Part shown: piece after piece, positions 1 through 5,235 of the stretch | How the letters are laid out: each line of letters opens with the position of its first letter | Position numbering within the stretch: the first letter of the stretch is position 1 | From: Clostridiales bacterium | GTDB taxonomy: Bacteria; Bacillota; Clostridia; Lachnospirales; Lachnospiraceae | Assembly (NCBI GenBank): GCA_012512995.1 | Contig: JAAZDA010000365.1 | Span: forward strand, 1-7,349 | Length of the DNA: 7,349 nucleotides | Reading direction: 5' to 3' | The notes under the pieces: model-generated | What the model saw: only the letters and a program-made list of their open reading frames with translations | Databases searched by the model: none | What the model was told of the DNA's origin: nothing | Program-made: the position numbers and the translations under genes

Positions 1-151
1 GAATAATACTGATTACATAAAGAATTCCTTCACCATTTCCGCCAATCAGATTGCCAATTACTTCCAGAACAATCAGAAGCCAGAAAAACTTTGTGTTCCA
101 TGTGAATTTGTACTGCACAAAAACATTGTAGATAGGGATTATTGATTTCCC
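1..151 (-). pseudogene. Fragment of a small membrane protein (DUF5684-like), lacking a usable start
   Basis: Read on the minus strand, an open frame enters from the left edge and runs up to position 151. It encodes KSIIPIYNVFVQYKFTWN followed by a hydrophobic segment (FFWLLIVLEVIGNLIGG). The (K)(S/A)(I/L)IPIYN motif followed by a Lys/Trp stretch and a membrane helix resembles the core of small multi-pass membrane proteins of the DUF5684 type. I recognise this only by eye. An in-frame TGA (152-154) sits where the family usually has a Trp just before this motif. Translating further upstream gives no membrane helix, although family members normally have one there. No ATG with a ribosome binding site exists in this frame; GTG at 116-118 is the only alternative and lacks one. 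The simplest reading is a decayed or 5'-truncated gene whose head has been replaced by the divergent mgtA promoter. The remainder lies outside the window. Confidence 0.4.
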
Positions 152-175
152 TCATTTATATGTTTTGCCAGTTAT

Positions 176-204
176 CTGACATAAACTATTATATCGTATA
201 TAAA
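176..204 (+). promoter_or_regulatory. Putative sigma-70-type promoter of mgtA
   Basis: CTGACA (176-181, 5 of 6 to TTGACA) and TATAAA (199-204, 5 of 6 to TATAAT) are separated by exactly 17 bases. Transcription would start near 211, leaving a leader of about 74 nt before the mgtA ATG. ATAAAC occurs twice (181-186 and 200-205) around the spacer, which could be chance or a small operator repeat. Confidence 0.6.
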
Positions 205-215
205 CGTTTGGGGAA

Positions 216-281
216 ATGGGTGATAAAATGTCACTTAGTTGTGGGCTCCTCAAAATAAAATACGTTCAGTCATGGTGGTGA
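216..281 (+). CDS. Possible mgtA upstream ORF (leader peptide)
   Basis: A short frame lies entirely in the mgtA leader. It can start at ATG 216 (21 residues) or ATG 228 (MSLSCGLLKIKYVQSWW, 17 residues) and ends at TGA 279-281, three bases before the mgtA ATG and in the same frame. If transcription starts near 211, ATG 216 would be almost leaderless; ATG 228 has a weak GGTGAT just upstream. The final TGG TGG TGA codons coincide with the GGTGGTG that serves as the mgtA ribosome binding site, so ribosomes ending here would sit on the mgtA start. Upstream ORFs controlling Mg2+ ATPase genes are known (mgtL of Salmonella mgtA), but this peptide is not proline-rich like MgtL. A frame this short can arise by chance. 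Confidence 0.3.
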   Translation: MGDKMSLSCGLLKIKYVQSWW

Positions 282-284
282 ATA

Positions 285-2924
285 ATGAAAAAACAGGGAA
301 ATAAAGGAAAACAGGACACTGTTGCTCAAAAGGAAACAGAGCAGAAGCTTAAGAACTGGAGCCTGCTCGATAATAAGACTATTCTTGGTGAGTTCGGCAC
401 AGATACTGACGGTCTCGATCCTGTTGAGGCGAGTGAGCGCGCAGCAGAATACGGCAAGAATATCATAGAATCCGGCGCAAAGAAAAGTGTTCTGAAGAGT
501 ATCGCGTCAGTTCTCATTAATCCATTTAATCTCGTCCTCCTGGTAGTGCTCGTCATAACATTTCTGACTGATGTCGTGTTCGCAAATAAGAAAGATTTTT
601 CTGCATCAATCCTGATACTTTCTACGATAACTATTTCGACGATCGTAGGTTATACACAGGAAGCCAAATCAAATAATGCTGCGGCAAAACTCAGGAAGAT
701 GATAGAGAACAAAGTCGATGTCATAAGAAACGGAATCTCTGAGAGCATTCTTATCGAGGATGTGGTGCCCGGAGATATAGTCAAACTCTCGAGCGGAGAT
801 ATGCTGCCGGGCGATGTGCGGTTCATTGAGGTCAGGGATCTTTTTGTTGACCAGGCGACACTTACCGGTGAATCAGAGCCCGTAGAAAAACTCACAACTA
901 ACAAGGATCAGACATATCTGACTGATCTTTCCAATATCGGTTTTATGGGAACCAATATTACAAGCGGATCAGCAACAGCTCTGGTGCTCACTACTGGGAG
1001 CAGGACATACTTCGGGAGCATGGCGAAGTCCCTGTCTACTGACAATGAGAAGAGCGACTTCGAGAATGACATAGACCAGATATCAAAACTTCTTATAAGG
1101 TTCATGCTCGTAATGGTGCCGATAATTCTGGTGGCAAATATCTTCACGAAGAGCAATGTCCTTGATGCAATACTGTTCTCAGTTACGGTGTCTATAGGAC
1201 TGATACCTGAAATGCTGCCGGTAATCATGACGACCACTCTGGCCAAGGGCGCTGTGGAAATGTCCAGGAAAAAGACTATCGTCAAGCGCCTTTCATCGAT
1301 ACAGACATTCGGGCAGATGGATGTCCTTTGTACAGACAAAACCGGAACACTCACGCAGGATGAGATAGTCCTCGAAAAGTATCTCAATGCTGATGGGGAT
1401 GAGGACATGAGCGTTCTCAAGCAGGCTTTCGTAAACAGCTATTTCCAGACAGGGCTGAGGAATGCGATAGACATAGCAGTTATCGGCAGGGTAGACAAAG
1501 AGGGGCTGTCGTACAAGAACGAATACAAGGCTGTGGACGAGATTCCGTATGACTTTGCAAGAAGGCGGATGAGTGTTGTAGTTGAGAAGCCTGATGAACC
1601 ATCGCTTGGAAGGATACTTGTTACAAAAGGCGCCGTTGAGGAAACAATGTCATGCTGCACATATTCAATGCGCGGTGGCAAGAGTGTTCCAATGACAGAC
1701 GATGAGAGAAAACATGCTGTTTCTATTTATGATGAATACAGTGATATGGGGCTTCGCCTTCTCGCTGTAGCAGAGAAATGGAATGTTCCCGGGAGCGGTG
1801 AACTGAATGCAGAGGATGAGAGCGAGATGACGCTCATCGGATTCATTGGTTTCCTTGATCCGCCGAAGGAATCTGCGAAAGGAGCACTGGAGGCACTTGC
1901 CTCACACGGTATAAGAACAGTTGTTTTGACAGGTGATGCCCCGGGCGTTGCGAGATATGTCTGCGGGAAGCTCGGCCTTGACACTCACAGAATCATAACA
2001 GGCGCAGAGCTTGAGGGCATGTCTGATGATGATCTGCTTGTGGCCCCTGAGGATTGCTCACTGTTCTCAAAACTAAATCCTTACCAGAAGAAGCGGGTCG
2101 TGGCGATGATCCAGAAAAACGGGCACACTGTGGGCTACATGGGAGACGGGATAAATGATGCACCGCCGCTTAAGCAGGCCAATGTCGGCATTTCAGTCGA
2201 CAGTGCAGTAGATATTGCAAAGGAAGTCGCGGATATAATCCTGCTTGACAAGGATCTGAATGTACTTGATTCGGGCGTTATCGGGGGCCGCAAAACATAC
2301 GCAAATCTTTCGAAATATATAAAGATGGCTACAAGCGGAAACTTCGGCAACATGTTTTCCGTAGTGCTGGCCAGCATTTTTCTGCCATTCCTGCCACTCA
2401 TGCCGGAGCATATTCTGGTGCAGAATCTGCTGAATGATTTTGCCCAGCTTGGAATGCCGTGGGACAACGTAGATGCAAAGTATCTGACAAAGCCAAAGAA
2501 GATCAATGTTAAGAGCCTTCGGACATACATGTTCTGGTTCGGACTTGCATCGACGGTAGAGGATGTATTGTGTTTTCTTATACTGTGGTTTGTTTTCCAC
2601 TACACGACGCAGGACAAAGCCACATATTTTCAGACGGGCTGGTTCCTGTTCGGCACCCTGTCTCAGACTTTCATTATCCATATAATAAGGACAGAGAAGA
2701 TACCGTTCATTCAGGACAGAGCATCGAAGGCACTTTGTATATCAACGGCCGTCATAATGCTGATAACTGTTCTTATCGGTTTTACCGGGATTGCGGATTA
2801 CCTGACGATGGCTACCATGCCGCTCTCCTACGGAATATGGCTCGCAGCGCTGATTGCGGTGTACACAGTGATCGTACAGATCCTCAAGCCTTTGTATGTT
2901 AAGAAATACGGAAGCTGGATCTGA
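285..2924 (+). CDS. mgtA: Magnesium-translocating P-type ATPase (P3B type)
   Basis: Complete 879-residue membrane pump that uses ATP to import Mg2+ across the cytoplasmic membrane; length is typical of MgtA/MgtB (about 900). Visible motifs are: actuator TGES (194-197); PEMLP in membrane helix 4 (308-312), a P3B signature replacing the PEGL of other classes; phosphorylation site DKTGTLT with Asp351; nucleotide-binding KGA (448-450); TGDAP (549-553); and the hinge DGINDAPPLK (621-630). QNLLNDFAQLGMPWDNVD (713-730) matches the MgtA-specific membrane segment near the C terminus. Hydrophobic helices lie at about 74-96, 107-122, 270-287, 292-315 and in several segments after 690. The start is ATG 285, behind GGTGGTG at 274-280; the stop TGA is followed at once by an in-frame TAG. 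No terminator is visible before the next gene. The Lys/Gln-rich N-terminal tail (1-25) is soluble. I see no M-box riboswitch in the short leader. Confidence 0.96.
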   Translation: MKKQGNKGKQDTVAQKETEQKLKNWSLLDNKTILGEFGTDTDGLDPVEASERAAEYGKNIIESGAKKSVLKSIASVLINPFNLVLLVVLVITFLTDVVFANKKDFSASILILSTITISTIVGYTQEAKSNNAAAKLRKMIENKVDVIRNGISESILIEDVVPGDIVKLSSGDMLPGDVRFIEVRDLFVDQATLTGESEPVEKLTTNKDQTYLTDLSNIGFMGTNITSGSATALVLTTGSRTYFGSMAKSLSTDNEKSDFENDIDQISKLLIRFMLVMVPIILVANIFTKSNVLDAILFSVTVSIGLIPEMLPVIMTTTLAKGAVEMSRKKTIVKRLSSIQTFGQMDVLCTDKTGTLTQDEIVLEKYLNADGDEDMSVLKQAFVNSYFQTGLRNAIDIAVIGRVDKEGLSYKNEYKAVDEIPYDFARRRMSVVVEKPDEPSLGRILVTKGAVEETMSCCTYSMRGGKSVPMTDDERKHAVSIYDEYSDMGLRLLAVAEKWNVPGSGELNAEDESEMTLIGFIGFLDPPKESAKGALEALASHGIRTVVLTGDAPGVARYVCGKLGLDTHRIITGAELEGMSDDDLLVAPEDCSLFSKLNPYQKKRVVAMIQKNGHTVGYMGDGINDAPPLKQANVGISVDSAVDIAKEVADIILLDKDLNVLDSGVIGGRKTYANLSKYIKMATSGNFGNMFSVVLASIFLPFLPLMPEHILVQNLLNDFAQLGMPWDNVDAKYLTKPKKINVKSLRTYMFWFGLASTVEDVLCFLILWFVFHYTTQDKATYFQTGWFLFGTLSQTFIIHIIRTEKIPFIQDRASKALCISTAVIMLITVLIGFTGIADYLTMATMPLSYGIWLAALIAVYTVIVQILKPLYVKKYGSWI

Positions 2925-2959
2925 TAGCCCGTATACAGAATGTACACAAATATTTAATA

Positions 2960-2990
2960 ATTGTTTTGTTATAGCCGGAAACAAAACAGT
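2960..2990. repeat. Inverted repeat (candidate operator) upstream of the HD-domain gene
   Basis: TGTTTTGTT (2962-2970) and AACAAAACA (2980-2988) form a perfect 9-bp dyad around a 9-base centre, extendable by a T-G and an A-T pair to 2960/2990. The hexamer GTATAC flanks the region at 2931-2936 and again at 2991-2996. It is AT-rich and not followed by a T-run on either strand, so it does not look like an intrinsic terminator. Its place just before a TATACT box suits a repressor or activator site. The cognate regulator is unknown. Confidence 0.5.
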
Positions 2991-2991
2991 G

Positions 2992-2997
2992 TATACT
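2992..2997 (+). promoter_or_regulatory. Possible -10 element for the HD-domain gene
   Basis: TATACT (5 of 6 to TATAAT) lies 37 bases before the preferred ATG. At 16-18 bases upstream there is no good -35 box, only TTATAG-like sequence inside the inverted repeat. If this is a promoter it is weak or activator-dependent, and the dyad would overlap its -35 region. Read-through from mgtA is the alternative, since no terminator separates the two genes. Confidence 0.35.
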
Positions 2998-3021
2998 ATT
3001 GCTCGAAACGTTGTAATGCAT

Positions 3022-3028
3022 GAGGTGG
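3022..3028 (+). promoter_or_regulatory. Ribosome binding site that fixes the HD gene start
   Basis: GAGGTGG sits five bases before ATG 3034. The frame stays open further upstream, with ATG codons at 2896 and 3016, but neither has a comparable site, and 2896 lies inside mgtA and upstream of the putative promoter. ATG 3034 is therefore preferred. Confidence 0.7.
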
Positions 3029-3033
3029 CATTA

Positions 3034-3519
3034 ATGTTAAATATCTACAGAGCATGTCCGGACGCTTCAACAATAATTCAGAGTTCAAGATATCAGGCCA
3101 TGAGACTGTCCAAACGTCACGGCTGCACTAATACTTATGATCACAGCATAAGAGTGGCAGAACTTGCTCTTATGTTCTCCACTGTTTTCTTCTGCGACAG
3201 AATTAAGGCAATCCACGCAGCCCTTCTTCATGATATGGCGGACAGTGAGGAGCGGAAATCATTCGGCGAAAAATGCCACTATATGATGCTTCATCCTCAG
3301 GAAGCTGCAGTGAATGCAGCGCGTCTTTATGGAATGGGAGATGAGGAGTGCGCAGCAATCAGAACGCATATGTTCCCGCTTTCATCATCAATGCCGCATG
3401 GACGCATTGCTCTGTCGGTAATACTTGCCGATAAGTTTGTTTCGATATACGAAGTTACTCTGATGCATCTTATGATGCAGGCACGAATGGTGCGCGTCAG
3501 CCACGTGCGCGGCAGATGA
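3034..3519 (+). CDS. Small HD-domain protein, putative metal-dependent phosphohydrolase
   Basis: A 161-residue soluble protein made of one HD-type fold. The metal-binding residues can be followed: His37 (YDHS), the HD doublet His66-Asp67 in LLHDM, His87 and/or His112 (THMFPL), and Asp133 in LADKFVS. This order (H...HD...H...D) is that of the HD superfamily, and the HMFPL and LADK motifs match small stand-alone HD proteins common in Clostridia, whose substrate is not established. HD enzymes usually hydrolyse nucleotides or cyclic nucleotides; no extra domain indicates which. No signal peptide or membrane helix is present. The gene lies 109 bases after mgtA on the same strand, behind an inverted repeat, and is followed by a separate promoter for the P-II/pot operon, so it may be monocistronic or read from mgtA. 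The C terminus is basic (VRVSHVRGR). Confidence 0.8.
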   Translation: MLNIYRACPDASTIIQSSRYQAMRLSKRHGCTNTYDHSIRVAELALMFSTVFFCDRIKAIHAALLHDMADSEERKSFGEKCHYMMLHPQEAAVNAARLYGMGDEECAAIRTHMFPLSSSMPHGRIALSVILADKFVSIYEVTLMHLMMQARMVRVSHVRGR

Positions 3520-3544
3520 AATGTTATAAAGTCTGTTTTTTTGT

Positions 3545-3573
3545 TTGACATTCTGTAGAAACAGGGATATTAT
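3545..3573 (+). promoter_or_regulatory. Strong promoter of the P-II/potABCD operon
   Basis: A perfect TTGACA (3545-3550) and TATTAT (3568-3573, 5 of 6 to TATAAT) are spaced by exactly 17 bases, with a run of seven T (3536-3542) just upstream that could act as an UP-like element. Transcription would start near 3580. That leaves about 160 nt of leader, holding a terminator hairpin, before the P-II gene. Confidence 0.75.
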
Positions 3574-3593
3574 TCACGTATTCACAAAACAAT

Positions 3594-3647
3594 ATGATCT
3601 CGCGTCGACAAAGGTGTTGTCTTAACAGGCAGCATCTTTTTTTATAA
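3594..3647 (+). CDS. Possible leader peptide in the pot operon leader
   Basis: ATG 3594 opens a 17-codon frame, MISRRQRCCLNRQHLFL, ending at TAA 3645-3647, wholly between the promoter and the terminator hairpin. It has four Arg, two Gln and a Cys-Cys pair, an unusual composition for a random short frame and reminiscent of regulatory leader peptides rich in one or two amino acids. Codons 6-9 (CAA AGG TGT TGT) coincide with the segment able to pair with the 3' arm of the terminator (3610-3620), so a ribosome here would affect folding. Against it: I see no Shine-Dalgarno sequence before the ATG, and the predicted 5' end is only about 14 bases upstream. Translation is unproven. Confidence 0.35.
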   Translation: MISRRQRCCLNRQHLFL

Positions 3648-3720
3648 GTTTGAGACCGGGAACATAACTATCAGTGCAAAGGCGCAGTGGACTTCAGGTA
3701 AGAGTCCGCAGCGCCTTTTT
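3610..3720 (+). promoter_or_regulatory. Candidate transcription attenuator of the pot operon (antiterminator/terminator switch)
   Basis: The leader contains two mutually exclusive foldings. Bases 3610-3620 (AAAGGUGUUGU) can pair without interruption with 3708-3718 (GCAGCGCCUUU): 11 bp, three of them G-U. This would occupy the 3' arm of the intrinsic terminator. The same upstream segment can instead form a small hairpin, GACAA (3607-3611) with UUGUC (3617-3621), which would free the terminator arm. The fold fits an attenuator or riboswitch expression platform. I do not recognise any known riboswitch class (not M-box, SAM, T-box, lysine, purine or guanidine-I by eye), so the signal sensed is unknown. 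Polyamine level, an amino acid through the leader peptide, or a protein factor are all possible. Confidence 0.5.
3678..3720 (+). terminator. Intrinsic terminator inside the pot operon leader
   Basis: The arms 3678-3693 and 3703-3718 pair along 16 positions, with one A-A mismatch (3686/3710) and one G-U pair, around a nine-base loop (3694-3702). The core is AAAGGCGC with GCGCCTTT plus GGACT with AGTCC, and it runs straight into TTTTT (3716-3720). It points along the + strand and lies downstream of the only good promoter and 11 bases before the P-II ribosome binding site. It therefore interrupts the operon leader rather than simply ending the HD transcript, although it could do both. Confidence 0.8.
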
Positions 3721-3730
3721 GCGTATCTGC

Positions 3731-3737
3731 GAGGAGG
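3731..3737 (+). promoter_or_regulatory. Ribosome binding site of the P-II gene, with an out-of-frame ATG
   Basis: GAGGAGG is a strong Shine-Dalgarno site. The only ATG near it is 3740-3742, two bases downstream, and that ATG is in the wrong frame for P-II: it reads MTRRNLRLS and stops at TAA 3767-3769. In the P-II frame the codons here are AAT GAC AAG AAG GAA, with no ATG, GTG or TTG start. Confidence 0.6.
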
Positions 3738-3741
3738 TAAT

Positions 3742-4098
3742 GACAAGAAGGAACTTGAGATTATCATAAGACCCGAGAAACTTGAAGATGTCAAGAAAGT
3801 GCTGGACGAGGCAAACTGCGGTGGCATGACAGTCGCTACGATAATGGGGTGCGGCGCTCAGAAGGGAATCGTGGATGGGGATGTTGTCCGTGTCATAAAA
3901 GGATATAAGACCACGATAAATCTTCTGCCCAAGATCAAGATTGAAGCGGTCGTCCCTGATGAAAGCGTCGAGGACATAATTCTGAAGATCCAGGAGAAGT
4001 GCAGCAGCGATCATGTGGGGGACGGCAAGATCTTTATCCACAACATTGAAGAAGCAATAAGGATCCGCACGGGTGAAAGAGGAGACAAGGCGCTATGA
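3742..4098 (+). CDS. P-II family signalling protein (PotN-like), start disrupted or non-canonical
   Basis: The frame from 3742 gives the whole P-II fold: KKELEIIIRPEKLEDVKKVL (first strand and helix), GGMTV, the T-loop between QKG (from 3859) and LLPKIKIE (from about 3922), the B-loop region ending VGDGKIFI, and the C-terminal RIRTGERGDKAL, which contacts nucleotide in GlnB/GlnK. P-II trimers bind ATP or ADP (often with 2-oxoglutarate) and control transporters and enzymes by contact. The T-loop is about five residues longer than in E. coli GlnB and has no obvious counterpart of the uridylylated Tyr51. TGA overlaps the potA start (ATGA), so the two are translationally coupled. A Firmicutes P-II subfamily named PotN has been described with pot transporters; this gene fits by context. 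The start is a problem: the expected ATG (3740) is out of frame. Alternatives are ATT 3760 or GTG 3799, which remove part or all of the first strand. Confidence 0.8.
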   Translation, partial: DKKELEIIIRPEKLEDVKKVLDEANCGGMTVATIMGCGAQKGIVDGDVVRVIKGYKTTINLLPKIKIEAVVPDESVEDIILKIQEKCSSDHVGDGKIFIHNIEEAIRIRTGERGDKAL

Positions 4099-5207
4099 CA
4101 GATATTGTAGAGCTTAAGAAAGTCAATAAAGTCTTTGGCACAAATCATGTAGTCAGCGATTTAGATCTGTCTGTGAAGGAAGGTGAATTCCTGACTCTCC
4201 TCGGCTCATCAGGCTGCGGCAAAACAACCACTCTCCGCATGGTCGCCGGTTTTGAAGAACCGACCAGTGGCAGCATCATGGTGGAGGGCGAGGCCGTCGG
4301 AAACAAGGAGCCTTTCGAGAGAAATGTGAATACTGTTTTTCAGAGTTACGCGCTGTTTCCGCATATGACGATCTACGACAACATAGCTTACAGCCTGAAA
4401 ATGAAGAAAGTAAAGAAGAGCGACATAGCGCAAAGAGTCGGGGAAATGCTGGAAATGGTGCAGCTGCAGGGTTATGAGAACCGATACCCGACGCAGCTTT
4501 CCGGCGGACAGAAACAAAGAGTCGCAATAGCAAGAGCACTCATAAACAGGCCGCGTGTCCTGCTTCTCGATGAACCACTCGGAGCACTGGACATGAAGCT
4601 CAGAAAACAGATGCAACTCGAGCTTAAAAGACTTCAGAAGAAGCTGAATATAACGTTCATTTATGTCACACATGATCAGGAAGAAGCGATGACAATGAGT
4701 GACAGGATCGGGATAATGCATGACGGTATTCTAGACCAGCTCGGAACGCCGTCAGAAATATACGAACACCCGGCAACGAGATTTGTCGCGACATTTATCG
4801 GAGAAACGAACATCTTCGATGGGGCAATTCACAGGATCAATAACAATATGGCAAGTATAGACATTGAGAATGGACTTATAACAGGGCAGAGCGATGGAAG
4901 TTTTGAAGAAGGGGATTACATAGCTGTTTCGGTCAGGCCGGAGAAGATGAAACTTTCAAAGGTACAGGTCGAAGGCTTTTCTCTGGAAGGAGTCGTGAAG
5001 GATTTTATATATATAGGCTCTGTAATGAAATGCATAGTGGCGCTGCAGAACGGAAATGAAATCAGGATGGAGAGACTTGCAGGGGAAACTCTTCCGGGAA
5101 TCGGAGAAAAGGTCTATCCATACTGGGACGCACAGAGTGCAGTGCTTGTTCATACAAAAGCTGACACTGTTTTCAAAACAATTGAAAATGCCCCGCTCGC
5201 GGTGTGA
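4095..5207 (+). CDS. potA: Spermidine/putrescine ABC transporter ATP-binding protein
   Basis: A 370-residue cytoplasmic ATPase that powers polyamine import through PotB and PotC. Walker A GSSGCGKT is at 37-44, the Q-loop at Gln83, the signature LSGGQ at 135-139, Walker B VLLLDEP at 155-161 with catalytic Glu160, the D-loop GALD at 163-166, and the switch His193 in THD. The segment after about residue 240 is the C-terminal regulatory (TOBE-type) region, with SVRPEKM as its typical entry. Length matches the family (about 360-380). ATG 4095 overlaps the P-II stop by four bases; GAGGAG lies ten bases upstream. potB follows after 28 bases. The ATPase class alone could serve Fe3+, sulfate or polyamines, but the PotB, PotC and PotD neighbours settle polyamine. 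Confidence 0.95.
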   Translation: MTDIVELKKVNKVFGTNHVVSDLDLSVKEGEFLTLLGSSGCGKTTTLRMVAGFEEPTSGSIMVEGEAVGNKEPFERNVNTVFQSYALFPHMTIYDNIAYSLKMKKVKKSDIAQRVGEMLEMVQLQGYENRYPTQLSGGQKQRVAIARALINRPRVLLLDEPLGALDMKLRKQMQLELKRLQKKLNITFIYVTHDQEEAMTMSDRIGIMHDGILDQLGTPSEIYEHPATRFVATFIGETNIFDGAIHRINNNMASIDIENGLITGQSDGSFEEGDYIAVSVRPEKMKLSKVQVEGFSLEGVVKDFIYIGSVMKCIVALQNGNEIRMERLAGETLPGIGEKVYPYWDAQSAVLVHTKADTVFKTIENAPLAV

Positions 5208-5235
5208 ATTAAGCAACTCCGGAAAGGAGGTCATC

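Noticed and set aside
152..281. UGA read as Trp (TGA in the left fragment and between the uORF and mgtA)
   Set aside because: All full-length genes use TGG for Trp and end in TGA. The P-II TGA overlaps the potA ATG, as an ordinary stop does.
205..284. A Mg2+ (M-box) or Mn2+ (yybP-ykoY) riboswitch before mgtA
   Set aside because: The leader from the predicted start is only about 74 nt, has no terminator or recognisable conserved core, and forms no extended helices by eye.
2135..2681. Long open frames antisense to mgtA
   Set aside because: They are shadows of the mgtA coding frame, with no ribosome binding sites, low-complexity basic/Ser/Cys-rich translations and no recognisable domains.
2896..3033. 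Longer N terminus for the HD protein from ATG 2896
   Set aside because: It would overlap mgtA by 29 bases, has no good ribosome binding site, lies upstream of the putative -10 box, and adds residues without HD-family character.
3490..3542. Intrinsic terminator at the end of the HD gene (GTGCGCGT/ACGTGCGC stem plus seven T)
   Set aside because: The 8-bp stem (3490-3497/3503-3510, two G-U pairs) lies inside the coding region and is 25 bases from the T-run. The geometry does not fit a terminator, and the T-run more likely belongs to the upstream part of the pot promoter.
5056..5235. N-terminal extension of PotB from ATG 5056
   Set aside because: It is buried in the end of potA. ATG 5236 has an excellent AAAGGAGGT site and gives the standard PotB N terminus.
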